From NCBI RefSeq assembly GCF_002210095.1, contig NZ_AQQR01000003.1, positions 186,001 through 250,000 of the forward strand: DNA of 64,000 nucleotides. Reading direction: 5' to 3'. Made by a program: the position numbers and the translations under genes. How positions within the stretch are numbered: position 1 is the first letter of the stretch; every line of letters starts with the position of its first letter. Source of the stretch: Marinibacterium profundimaris (GTDB taxonomy: Bacteria; Pseudomonadota; Alphaproteobacteria; Rhodobacterales; Rhodobacteraceae). Shown here one piece after another: positions 23,174 through 30,863 of the stretch. Under the pieces are notes generated by a model. The model saw nothing but the letters and a program-made list of their open reading frames with translations. It made no database searches and had not been told where the DNA came from.

Positions 23174-23930
23174 CACGACGACAGACGCGATCAAGGACAG
23201 GATCAGGGACGGTGGCCCCCTCATCCCGCGCAACCGCGCCGCCCATCCACCGGCCTATGATGTCGACTACAAGACCTCCGTGACACGCGCGCCGCGCTGG
23301 CCGCTGCTCTCGCTCGACAGCACGATCACCGAAGAAACCGGTCCGACCTTCGGCCACGACCTCCTCGGGCCGCTCGACAACAACCTGATCCTGAACTGGA
23401 CCAGGGGCGAGGCCCCGGCCGTGGGCGAGCGCATCCTCATGCACGGCCGCGTGCTGGACGAGAACGCCCGCCCCGTGCCGAACACCCTGGTCGAGATCTG
23501 GCAGGCCAATGCCGGCGGACGCTACCGGCACATGAAGGACACCTATTTCGCGCCGCTCGATCCCAATTTCGGCGGCTGCGGCCGGACCATCACCGACGAC
23601 AACGGCTGTTACGAATTCCTTACCATCCGCCCCGGCGCCTATCCCTGGCCGAACCGGGCCAATGACTGGCGGCCCATGCATATCCATGTCTCGGTCTTCG
23701 GCCATGCCTTCGGGCAGCGGCTTATCTCGCAGATGTATTTCGAGGGCGATCCCCTGATCCCGCTTTGCCCGATCGCGGCGACGATCAAGTCCCGCAGCCA
23801 GCTCGACAGTCTCGTGGCGCCGCTGGACATGGCCCGGTCGAAACCGATGGATTACCTGGCCTACAAGTTCGACATCGTCCTGCGCGGGCGGCGTCAGACC
23901 ATGTTCGAAAACAAGCCGGAGGGGATGTGA
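23166..23930 (+). CDS. pcaH: Protocatechuate 3,4-dioxygenase beta subunit
   Basis: A 254-residue catalytic subunit of the intradiol dioxygenase that opens protocatechuate to 3-carboxymuconate. The non-haem Fe(III) ligands are visible as Tyr in 'GGRYRHMKD', Tyr in 'RPGAYPWPN', and two His in 'WRPMHIHVSVFG'. The N-terminal 'RNRAAHPPAYDVDYKTSVTRAP' is the PcaH arm. I chose the ATG at 23166 (MTDTTTDAIK), which overlaps the pcaC stop by 8 bases; upstream extension is shadow. It forms the (alpha-beta)n enzyme with PcaG, whose start lies 1 base after the pcaH stop codon. Confidence 0.96.
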   Translation: MTDTTTDAIKDRIRDGGPLIPRNRAAHPPAYDVDYKTSVTRAPRWPLLSLDSTITEETGPTFGHDLLGPLDNNLILNWTRGEAPAVGERILMHGRVLDENARPVPNTLVEIWQANAGGRYRHMKDTYFAPLDPNFGGCGRTITDDNGCYEFLTIRPGAYPWPNRANDWRPMHIHVSVFGHAFGQRLISQMYFEGDPLIPLCPIAATIKSRSQLDSLVAPLDMARSKPMDYLAYKFDIVLRGRRQTMFENKPEGM

Positions 23931-23931
23931 G

Positions 23932-24531
23932 ATGGTCCAGAAACTCGACACACTGGTGGAAACCCCGTCGCAGACAGCCGGGCCTTACGTCCACATCGGG
24001 CTGATGCCGAGCTATTGCGGCAATGCCGGCGCCTTCGAGACCGAGATCGGCCTCTCGCCCATCACCGACGGTGCCAGGGGCCAGATCATCGAGATCGTCG
24101 GCCAGGTGATCGACGGCACCGGCTGGGCGCTGCGCGACGCGATGATCGAGAGCTGGCAGGCCGATGCCGCCGGGCTTTACCCCGGCCAGCCCGGTGCCGA
24201 TCCGAAGGTCACGGGCCATTGCCGCTTTGGCGCCGATGCCGAGAGCGGGGAATTCACCCTGCGCACCGTCAAGCCGGGCCCGACGCCGACCCGCGCGGGC
24301 GGGCAGCAGGCCCCGCATATCGCGCTCTGGGTCGTGGCGCGGGGGATCAACATCGGGCTGCAGACCCGGATCTACTTCGAGGACGAGGACAACAGCGCCG
24401 ACCCGCTGCTGGCCCGGATCGAACAGCGTCCCCGTGCGGAGACGCTGATCGCCAAGAAGACCGGAGACGGGACCTATCGCTTCGATATCCGCCTTCAGGG
24501 GGATGGGGAAACGGTGTTCCTGGACCTCTGA
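23932..24531 (+). CDS. pcaG: Protocatechuate 3,4-dioxygenase alpha subunit
   Basis: A 199-residue partner of PcaH with the same intradiol fold but without the iron ligands. 'ETPSQTAGPYVHIGLMP' is the hallmark N-terminus. 'DGTGWALRDAMIESWQADAAGLYP', 'FTLRTVKPGP' and 'QQAPHIALWVVARGINIGLQTRIYFEDE' complete the family pattern. It ends the pcaCHG run. Beyond its stop are an inverted repeat and the palindromic repeat copy 2. Confidence 0.95.
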   Translation: MVQKLDTLVETPSQTAGPYVHIGLMPSYCGNAGAFETEIGLSPITDGARGQIIEIVGQVIDGTGWALRDAMIESWQADAAGLYPGQPGADPKVTGHCRFGADAESGEFTLRTVKPGPTPTRAGGQQAPHIALWVVARGINIGLQTRIYFEDEDNSADPLLARIEQRPRAETLIAKKTGDGTYRFDIRLQGDGETVFLDL

Positions 24532-24557
24532 GCCCCTGCCTGACCCGGCCCGTCGCT

Positions 24558-24586
24558 ATTGTCGCCCCGACCGATGGCGCGACAAT
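24558..24586 (+). terminator. Inverted repeat downstream of pcaG
   Basis: ATTGTCGC (24558-24565) and GCGACAAT (24579-24586) form an 8-bp stem with a 13-base loop 26 bases after the pcaG stop. No T-run follows, so termination is only a possibility. Confidence 0.4.
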
Positions 24587-24605
24587 GGCGGGTACGGGCG
24601 AATAA

Positions 24606-24623
24606 TGTCCCACGCGTGGGACA
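24606..24623. repeat. 18-bp perfect palindrome, copy 2
   Basis: TGTCCCACGCGTGGGACA, identical to 6861-6878. Read on the minus strand the flank 'AAGACGCCGCTGCAAGCC' precedes it, matching the flank of copy 1 (AACACGCCCCTGCAAGCC). This shows that a longer element is repeated. Confidence 0.85.
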
Positions 24624-24690
24624 CGATCCGCCCCCTTTTATTTCAAGGGCTTGCAGCGGCGTCTTAACACTCTGTTCATAAGTGCCCCGG

Positions 24691-24716
24691 CCCCTGCTTC
24701 TTCTTGGCCCAAATAC
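24691..24716 (-). repeat. Terminator-tail repeat, copy D
   Basis: Minus-strand reading GTATTTGGGCCAAG, then AAGAAGCAGGGG, directly after the tandem hairpins that close the TPP-enzyme gene. It is the block that starts the composite repeat ending at the palindrome 24606-24623. Confidence 0.75.
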
Positions 24717-24726
24717 CTCCGGGGGA

Positions 24727-24758
24727 GTCGCCCAGCGGGCGACGGGGGCAGCGCCCCC
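24727..24758 (-). terminator. Tandem hairpin terminator of the TPP-enzyme gene
   Basis: Two perfect hairpins lie side by side: GTCGCCC/GGGCGAC (24727-24743) and GGGGGC/GCCCCC (24744-24758), each with a 3-base loop. On the minus strand they begin 43 bases after the stop of the TPP enzyme and are followed by GGAGGTATTT. Confidence 0.7.
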
Positions 24759-24801
24759 ATGCAACCTGGCCGCCACGCACCAGCCTCCGGGGTCACCGCC
24801 C

Positions 24802-26508
24802 TCACACCCGCACCACCTGCGCGTCGATGACGACCGTGCCCCGCCCTTCGGTCACATGGGCCACGGCCTCGGGCAGCAGCGCCTCGAACTCGGCCACCGT
24901 GCCGGCGCGCAGGCCGAGCGCGCCGCAGGCGGTGGCGACGGCGGCGTGGTCCGTGGAGGGGGAGAGATCGGTCAGCGGCATCGTGTTGGACCTCGCGGCC
25001 GCGCCGTCCGGGTAGAGGCCTTCGACCGCGGCGCGCACCGCGTGCCATTCGCCGTTGTTGACCACCACCACCAGGATCGACAGCCCCATCGACCGCGCCA
25101 CCTGCAGGCAGGCCAGCGGATTGGCGAAGATCCAGGATCCGTCGCCCGTCATCGCCACGCAGAGCCGTTCCGGGTTGGCCATGTGATAGCCCAGGGCCGC
25201 CGGCACGCCGAAGCCGAGGCCGCCGGAATGGGGGCTTTCGAACCAGGACTGGGGATCGGACAGGCGCATGCTGGGCAGACGCGCGCCAAGCTCGCCAAAA
25301 ACCGTCACCGGGCGCGTGCGCGACAGGCGGGCGATGCGGGCGCTCAGCCACCGCTTCGTCAGGGTCCCGGCTTTGGTATCGGCGGCAACCTCGGCATCGC
25401 GCGCCTCCCACCCGGCGGCGTTGGCGGTGGCGACGCGGACCCGTTCGGCGATGCGGTCGCCCGGATCGCGCCGGTCCAGCGCGTCGCAAAGCGCCATCAC
25501 CGTCTCGCCCGTGTCGCCGGGCAGGGCCAGGTCGACGCGGAAATTGCGCACCGGGGTCTGCGCGAACAGCGGATCCTGGCCAAGCTGGATCACCACGGTG
25601 TCGGGCGACGGAAGCACAAGCGCCCCGCCTTCCGAGATCTCTGACGGGCTCCAGGGGGCCAGCGCGTCGATCACAAGGATCACGTCGGCCTGGGCCAGCA
25701 GCGGCGCGGGATCGGGCCCCGCGGCCATCGGATGATCGGTGGGAATGGCGAGCTGCAGCGCCCAGTACTGGCAGACCGGGATCGCCCAGCGTTCCACCGT
25801 CTCGGACAGGCGGGCAAAGGCCGCATCCGACCCGGCCCCGCGCTGCGCGAAGATCACCGGAAAGCGCGCGCCGGCGATACGGCGGGCGGCGGCGTCGATA
25901 TCCGCGCTGCGCGCCGCCGGGATCGCGGGGCGCATCTGCGGGCGACGGTCGCTGGGCAGATCCGTCTCGGCGCAGAGCACCTCGCGCGGGAGCGACATGT
26001 AGACCGGGCCGCGCGGCACCGAACAGGCAATGGCATGGGCGCGGTCGACCATGTCATGGACCTGCCCGGGAAAGCGCAGCTCGTAGTCCCACTTGCAGGC
26101 CTCGCGCACCAGCGCGGCCTGGTCGGCCATCTCCTGCCCCCAGCCGATCGGCACGGTGCGGGACCCGAAATGCCCGGCCTCGGTCACCGGCGTGCGGCCC
26201 GAGAAGATCAGCATCGGGATATTGTCGGCCCGAGCGTTCAGCGCGCCGATCACGGCATTGGCCAGGCCCACGTTGGTATGCACCATCACCGCCTGCGGCT
26301 GGCCGGTGGCCAGGGTGTAGCCATGCGCCATGGCGAGGCAGGCGGTTTCATGCGGCACCAGCACCGGGCGCGGCAGCGAGACGTCTCCGGGATTGGCGAA
26401 GGCCTCTATCAGGGGCGGGAAATCCGTGCCGGAATTGGCAAAGACGTATTTCACCCCCAGCTGTCCCAACCGGGCGAGCAGGGCCGCCCCCGCGTTGATC
26501 CGATCCAT
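24802..26508 (-). CDS. Thiamine-diphosphate-dependent enzyme (acetolactate-synthase-like)
   Basis: A 568-residue ThDP enzyme. The N-terminal PYR domain has the catalytic Glu in 'VLVPHETACLAMAHGYTLATGQ'. The middle domain covers about 195-330. The C-terminal PP domain has the ThDP/Mg motif from 'GDGSWIFANPLACLQ' to 'VVVNN' (about residues 447-475). The family includes acetolactate synthase and benzoylformate or sulfopyruvate decarboxylases; the set of substrate residues does not tell me which. A start at 26508 (MDRINAGAALLARLG) has GGAG eight bases upstream, while 26526 is an alternative. It is divergent from an HTH/binding-protein regulator, which probably controls it. Substrate unknown. Confidence 0.88.
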   Translation of the reverse strand: MDRINAGAALLARLGQLGVKYVFANSGTDFPPLIEAFANPGDVSLPRPVLVPHETACLAMAHGYTLATGQPQAVMVHTNVGLANAVIGALNARADNIPMLIFSGRTPVTEAGHFGSRTVPIGWGQEMADQAALVREACKWDYELRFPGQVHDMVDRAHAIACSVPRGPVYMSLPREVLCAETDLPSDRRPQMRPAIPAARSADIDAAARRIAGARFPVIFAQRGAGSDAAFARLSETVERWAIPVCQYWALQLAIPTDHPMAAGPDPAPLLAQADVILVIDALAPWSPSEISEGGALVLPSPDTVVIQLGQDPLFAQTPVRNFRVDLALPGDTGETVMALCDALDRRDPGDRIAERVRVATANAAGWEARDAEVAADTKAGTLTKRWLSARIARLSRTRPVTVFGELGARLPSMRLSDPQSWFESPHSGGLGFGVPAALGYHMANPERLCVAMTGDGSWIFANPLACLQVARSMGLSILVVVVNNGEWHAVRAAVEGLYPDGAAARSNTMPLTDLSPSTDHAAVATACGALGLRAGTVAEFEALLPEAVAHVTEGRGTVVIDAQVVRV

Positions 26509-26526
26509 CCGCTGCACTCCACCCAT

Positions 26527-26674
26527 GATCACCCTTGCACGGTGCCAGCTTACAGCGAGAGCACCGTGCGGCAACTCTCGTTCGGGTTGCGCGCCCCGGG
26601 ATCGGCGGCCGGGGGCACGCGACAGGGTCGGCGAGAGGCTTGGCGCGGCGCGAGGGATGGGGCAGAAAGGCGCA
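26527..26674. promoter_or_regulatory. Divergent promoter region with inverted-repeat operator
   Basis: GCACGGTGC (26537-26545) and GCACCGTGC (26561-26569) are inverted copies of a half-palindromic 9-mer, 24 bases centre to centre. They stand between the TPP enzyme and the regulator gene. Position and spacing suit an operator for that regulator, but no experimental motif is known to me. Confidence 0.5.
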
Positions 26675-27565
26675 ATGACATCTGCACCGGACACGACCCT
26701 CGGCGATGCGCCGCTGTACCTGACCACCCGCGAGGTGGCCGACCTGCTGCGCGTGAAGGAACGCAAGGTCTATGACCTGGCCGCCGCGGACGAGATCCCG
26801 CATCGGCGGATCACCGGCAAGCTGCTGTTTCCGCGATCCGAGCTGATGGCCTGGATCGAGGGCGAAGGCACGCTGGCCCCGGCGGAGCGGCCGGCGGTGC
26901 TGACCGGCTCGCACGATCCGCTGCTGGACTGGGCGGTGCGGGAATCGGGATGCGGGCTGGCGACGCTGCTGAATGGCTCGACCGAGGGGATCGGCGTCTT
27001 TGCGCGGGGCGAGGCCGCGATTGGCGGGCTGCACCTGCCGGAGGAGGACGGCTGGAACATCCGGACGGTGGCGGCGCGGGGCTTGAGCGATTGCGTGCTG
27101 ATCGGCTGGGCGGTGCGGGCGCGTGGCCTGATCCTGACGCCGGACGCGGCCGGGGCGGTGCAGGGCTTCGGCGACCTGAAGGGCCGGCGCGTGATGATGC
27201 GGCAGGAGGGCGCCGGGGCATCGGCGCTCTTTGACCTGCTGCTGGCCGAGCACGGCATGACCCGCGAAGAATTCGAGGGCGGCCCGACGCCTGCGCGGAC
27301 CGAAAGCGACGCGGCGGCGGCCGTGGCGGTCGGCGAGGCGGATGCGGCGCTGGGGATCGAGGCGATGGCCCGTCAGTTCCACCTGGCCTTCCGGCCGATC
27401 CTGGAGGAACGGTTCGACCTGCTGATCGACCGGCGCGCCTATTTCCGGGAGCCGGTGCAGAGGCTGATGGAATTCGCCCGGACCGAAGCCTTTGCCGCGA
27501 AGGCCGAGGCGATGGGGGGCTACGACCTGGGCGAGACGGGCAAGGTGCGCTGGGTCTCGCCATAG
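26675..27565 (+). CDS. HTH regulator with periplasmic-binding-protein-like sensor domain
   Basis: A 296-residue cytoplasmic regulator. An excisionase/MerR-type helix-turn-helix ('PLYLTTREVADLLRVKERKVYDLAAADEIPHRRITGKLLFPRSELMAWIE') is followed from about residue 75 by a type 2 binding-protein fold ('SHDPLLDWAVRESGCGLATLLNGSTEGIGVFARGEAAIGGLHL', 'GRRVMMRQEGAGASALFDLLLAEHG', 'GEADAALGIEAMARQF'). Such HTH-PBP proteins often sense oxyanions or cofactor-like ligands. The start at 26675 has AAAGG five bases upstream. It lies between the divergent TPP enzyme and the convergent tupA. It could regulate the former, the latter or both. Ligand unknown, tungstate or molybdate are fair guesses from context. 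Confidence 0.86.
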   Translation: MTSAPDTTLGDAPLYLTTREVADLLRVKERKVYDLAAADEIPHRRITGKLLFPRSELMAWIEGEGTLAPAERPAVLTGSHDPLLDWAVRESGCGLATLLNGSTEGIGVFARGEAAIGGLHLPEEDGWNIRTVAARGLSDCVLIGWAVRARGLILTPDAAGAVQGFGDLKGRRVMMRQEGAGASALFDLLLAEHGMTREEFEGGPTPARTESDAAAAVAVGEADAALGIEAMARQFHLAFRPILEERFDLLIDRRAYFREPVQRLMEFARTEAFAAKAEAMGGYDLGETGKVRWVSP

Positions 27566-27625
27566 ACGCGGCCCCCAGGGGCAGACAGGGCGGAACCGCC
27601 CTGCCCTTTGGCATATGTCAGGCCG

Positions 27626-28456
27626 TCATTCGCCGGCGTTGGGGAAGAACAGCTGCTGGCCGTCGACCTTGTAGTCGGCGATGGCGTCCTGGCCTTCGGG
27701 CGAGATCACCCAATCCACGAATGTCTGGCCGGCCTCGACCTTCACATTGGGGTGCTTTTCCGGGTTCACCAGGATGATGCCGTACTGGTTGAACATGCGC
27801 GGGTCGCCCTCGACTGCGATCTCGTAATCGCCCTTGTTGCCGAAGGCGATCCAGGTGGCGCGGTCGGTCATGATATAGGCGCCCATGGCAGTGCCGGCGT
27901 TCAGCGTGGCGCCCATGCCCGAGCCGGTCTCGCGGTACCATTCGCCCGAGGACGCGGGTGCGTCGACACCGGCGGCCTCCCAGAGGCGCAGCTCGGCCTT
28001 GTGGGTGCCGCTGTCGTCCCCGCGCGAGGCGAAGGGCGCGCCGGCCTCGGCGATCTGCGTGAGCGCGGCGGTCACGTCGGAGGAGCCGGAGACGCCGGCC
28101 GGGTCATCGGCGGGGCCGACGATGACGAAGTCGTTGTACATCACGTCGTAGCGGACCACGCCGTCGCCGTCCGAGACGAACTTCTCCTCGGCGGGCTTGG
28201 CATGGACGAAGAGAACGTCGCCGTCGCCGTTGGCCGCGTTCTTGATCGCCTGGCCGGTGCCGACGGCGACGACGCGGACCTCGATCCCGGTCTTGTCCTG
28301 GAACATCGGCAGCAGGTGGTCGAAGAGGCCCGAATTCTGGGTCGAGGTGGTGGACTGGACGATGATGAACTCGTCCGACTGGGCCTGCGCCTGGACACCG
28401 AGGCCGAGGGCCAGGGTGGCGGCAGCCGCAAGGCGGACGACACTGCGTCTATACAT
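27626..28456 (-). CDS. tupA: Tungstate ABC transporter, periplasmic binding protein
   Basis: A 276-residue exported binding protein. A signal peptide ('MYRRSVVRLAAAATLALGLGVQAQAQ') is followed by 'IIVQSTTSTQNSGLFDHLLPMFQDKTGIEV'. Its STTST run is the oxyanion-binding signature of TupA (TTTS in Eubacterium TupA and Vibrio VcTupA). The later 'SRGDDSGTHKAELRLW' adds the second set of ligand residues. The C-terminal 'ETFVDWVISPEGQDAI'-type helix ends the fold ('QTFVDWVISPEGQ' here). I chose the second ATG (28456), as GGAG lies six bases before it and the signal peptide then starts normally. The first ATG is at 28471. It follows tupC in a tupBCA operon and would deliver tungstate, possibly for FdhA. 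Confidence 0.92.
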   Translation of the reverse strand: MYRRSVVRLAAAATLALGLGVQAQAQSDEFIIVQSTTSTQNSGLFDHLLPMFQDKTGIEVRVVAVGTGQAIKNAANGDGDVLFVHAKPAEEKFVSDGDGVVRYDVMYNDFVIVGPADDPAGVSGSSDVTAALTQIAEAGAPFASRGDDSGTHKAELRLWEAAGVDAPASSGEWYRETGSGMGATLNAGTAMGAYIMTDRATWIAFGNKGDYEIAVEGDPRMFNQYGIILVNPEKHPNVKVEAGQTFVDWVISPEGQDAIADYKVDGQQLFFPNAGE

Positions 28457-28482
28457 GGAAAACTCCGTCATTGGGGATGGGA

Positions 28483-29265
28483 TCAGGATTTGCGGTCGTC
28501 GAGATAGAGCCGCCCGTCGATCCAGGCGCGGGCCGGGCCGGAGCGCGGCGCGGTCAGCAGGACCGAGGCCGGCCCGGCTTCGGCGATGGTGCCCTCGTGC
28601 AGGAAGATCACGTCGTCGGCGAGCCGGCGGGCCTGGCCGAGATCGTGGGTGACCATCACCACCGTCACGCCCGAGGCATGGGCCCGGGCGACAAGGTCCT
28701 CGACCGCCTTGGTGGAGGCGGGATCGAGGCTGGCGGTCGGCTCGTCGAGGAACAGGATCTCGGGCGCGGTGGCCAGCGCGCGGGCAAGTGCCAGGCGCTG
28801 CTGTTCGCCGCCCGACAGGACGCGGGCGGGGCGATGGGCAAGGTCCTGCAACCGGGCCTGTTCCAGCGCCTGCATCTCGCGTTCGGCCCGTTCGGCGCCC
28901 GCGAAGCCGCGGACCGACAGGGCAAACCGCAGGTTGGCGCGCACCGAGCGGCGCAGCATGACGGGGCGCTGGAAGACCATGGCCTGCGCGTCACGCGCGG
29001 TGCGGTCCAGAGGGGCGCCGCGCCAGAGGACCTCGCCCTTGGTGGGGCGGATCAGCCCGTGCATCAGGCGCAGCAGAAGGCTTTTGCCCGCACCGTTGGC
29101 GCCCATGATCACCGTGCGCCGGCCAGGACGAATGCCAAGGTCGATGCCCCGGATCAGCGACCGGCCTCCGGCGACGAAACCGAGGCCGCGCGTCTCGAGC
29201 ACGGGCGCGGCGGCGGGCGTATGTGCCCAGGGAACGGGAGACAATTCTGTGGGCATGTCACGCAT
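28483..29265 (-). CDS. tupC: Tungstate ABC transporter, ATP-binding protein
   Basis: A 260-residue ABC ATPase. It has Walker A 'MGANGAGKSLLLRLMHGL', Q-loop 'AMVFQRPVMLRRSVRANL', signature 'LSGGEQQRLALARAL', Walker B 'ILFLDEPTASLDP' and switch His in 'VTHDLGQARRLADDVIFLHEG'. The short C-terminus lacks the molbindin (TOBE) domain of ModC, which fits the Tup rather than the Mod system. It overlaps tupB by 8 bases and is followed closely by tupA. It energises import by the TupB dimer. Confidence 0.93.
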   Translation of the reverse strand: MRDMPTELSPVPWAHTPAAAPVLETRGLGFVAGGRSLIRGIDLGIRPGRRTVIMGANGAGKSLLLRLMHGLIRPTKGEVLWRGAPLDRTARDAQAMVFQRPVMLRRSVRANLRFALSVRGFAGAERAEREMQALEQARLQDLAHRPARVLSGGEQQRLALARALATAPEILFLDEPTASLDPASTKAVEDLVARAHASGVTVVMVTHDLGQARRLADDVIFLHEGTIAEAGPASVLLTAPRSGPARAWIDGRLYLDDRKS

Positions 29266-29965
29266 GGGCCGCCCTCGCCGAGACGCCGCGCACGGCCATC
29301 ACCCCGGCATTGACGATCAGCGCCAGCATCAGCAGCACGACACCAAGCGCCAGCGCAAGCTGCAGGTTGCCCTTCGAGGTCTCGAGCGCGATGGTCGTGG
29401 TCATCACCCGGGTCACGTGGTTGATGTTGCCGCCGACGATCATCACCGCGCCGACCTCGGCCACCGCGCGGCCGAAGCCCGCCAGCGCCACGGTGAGCAG
29501 GCCGATCCGCGCATCCCACAGCAGCGCCGAGAGACGGCGCATCGGCCCGACACCGAGAGAGGCGAATTGTTCGCTATATTCGCGGTCCATGTCCTCGACC
29601 GCCTGCCGGGTCAGGGCGGCGACGATGGGGGTGACGAGGATGGTCTGCGCGATGATCATCGCGGACGGCGTGTACAGCAGCCGGAGCGGACCGAAGGGGC
29701 CCGCGGCGGAGAGCATGAGGTAGACGGCCAGCCCCACCACCACCGGCGGCAGGCCCATCAGCGCGTTCAGCACCACGGCGATCAGTCCGCGGCCCGGAAA
29801 CCGCCAGGCGCCGACGGCGGCCCCCAGCGGCAGGCCGATGACACAGGACAGCAGCACGGCGCTGAGCGTGACCCGCAGCGACAGCACGACGATCTCGATC
29901 AGATCGGCGTCACCGCTCAGGATCAGGCCCAGAGCAGCGGCAAGTATGCCGTGTTCGGACTGCAT
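29258..29965 (-). CDS. tupB: Tungstate ABC transporter, permease
   Basis: A 235-residue inner-membrane permease with five or six transmembrane segments. It includes 'IIVVLSLRVTLSAVLLSCVIGLPLGAAVGAW'-like first helices ('LIEIVVLSLRVTLSAVLLSCVIGLPLG') and the EAA-type loop 'GFGRAVAEVGAVMIVGGNI'. I chose the ATG at 29965 (MQSEHGILAAAL), which has GAGAGGAAG just before it. The longer frame upstream lacks a ribosome site. A small hairpin (CCCC/GGGG around seven bases, about 29980-29994) sits directly upstream of the ribosome site and could affect translation. Transcription order is tupB, tupC, tupA, unusual only in that the binding protein comes last. Confidence 0.92.
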   Translation of the reverse strand: MQSEHGILAAALGLILSGDADLIEIVVLSLRVTLSAVLLSCVIGLPLGAAVGAWRFPGRGLIAVVLNALMGLPPVVVGLAVYLMLSAAGPFGPLRLLYTPSAMIIAQTILVTPIVAALTRQAVEDMDREYSEQFASLGVGPMRRLSALLWDARIGLLTVALAGFGRAVAEVGAVMIVGGNINHVTRVMTTTIALETSKGNLQLALALGVVLLMLALIVNAGVMAVRGVSARAAHA

Positions 29966-30203
29966 TATCTTCCTCTCTCCCCTCGCTCCGGGGAAACTTT
30001 GCACAAAAAGGACAGTAAATCCACCCTGCGCTCTTGGCAATCTTTCGACGCCTCGTCAAGCCGCGCCGGCGGGGCCGGTGCAGGGCCGAAGACCGGGTTC
30101 GGCGGGGATTGGACAGGCACCCTCTGCCCCGCGACACCCGCGCCGCTTGCCAGCGCTCTGCGCGGGCGGCAGTCTGGCCGTGCCTGAACCAAGGGGGCCG
30201 CCC

Positions 30204-30680
30204 ATGACCGCACAAGACACCGATATCCGCCCGCTGGAGGTTGCCGTGACCGCGCCGGAGCCCGGCGATGCCACCCTGCATTTCATCGGACGGATCCACA
30301 CCCCCTTTACCGAGCGCAGCCAGTGCCCCCGCCAGGGCAAGCCCGACGGCCCCGAATGCCGGATCGAGATCTTTCCACCCTGGGACCGGGCGCTGGAGGG
30401 GATCGAAGATTTCGCCCGGATCGAGGTGCTCTACTGGCTCGACAAGTCGCGACGCGATCTTGTGGTGCAGAATCCCGGCCACACGGACCGGACCTACGGC
30501 ACCTTCGCCCTGCGCTCTCCGGTGCGGCCGAATCCGATCGGGACCTGTCTGGTGGACCTGCTGCGGGTCGAGGGCAACGTGCTTGTGGTGCGCAGCCTCG
30601 ATTGCCTCGACGGAACCCCGCTGATCGACATAAAGCCGGACCGCTGCGCCTTTTCGCCCAAGGCCCCGCCAAAACCCTGA
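30204..30680 (+). CDS. trmO: tRNA N6-threonylcarbamoyladenosine methyltransferase TrmO/TsaA family
   Basis: A 158-residue protein of the TsaA/YaeB/VirR beta-barrel family, which uses S-adenosylmethionine. E. coli TrmO methylates t6A37 of tRNA-Thr. 'LHFIGRIHTPFTERSQCPRQGKPDGPECRIEI', 'YWLDKSRRDLVVQNPGHTDRTYGTFALRSPVRPNPIGTCLVDLL' and 'CLDGTPLIDIKPD' are family motifs. The C-terminal second domain of E. coli YaeB is absent. Single-domain members often occur with molybdenum, tungsten or nitrogenase genes and may act on another substrate. Here it is divergent from the tungstate transporter, so a metal-cofactor role is a live alternative to tRNA modification. Confidence 0.85.
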   Translation: MTAQDTDIRPLEVAVTAPEPGDATLHFIGRIHTPFTERSQCPRQGKPDGPECRIEIFPPWDRALEGIEDFARIEVLYWLDKSRRDLVVQNPGHTDRTYGTFALRSPVRPNPIGTCLVDLLRVEGNVLVVRSLDCLDGTPLIDIKPDRCAFSPKAPPKP

Positions 30681-30863
30681 TTTATACGATAAACGGATCG
30701 CCACAAGCGGCCGGACCGGCCCGGCGCCGGATAATAATCCGTCTGAGACGGAGCTTGGCTGCCGCTGACCGTATTTTACGCTACAGCCCTGAGAAGATTA
30801 TGCTAAGTTGACAACAACTCAGGATCGAATAACACATCCTTAAGCGTGTGGAGAGGATCGAGC

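Noticed and set aside
29966-30203. Possible molybdenum/tungsten cofactor riboswitch upstream of tupB
   Set aside because: Apart from a 4-bp hairpin by the ribosome site I could not find the multi-stem layout of that riboswitch class. A covariance-model search would be needed.
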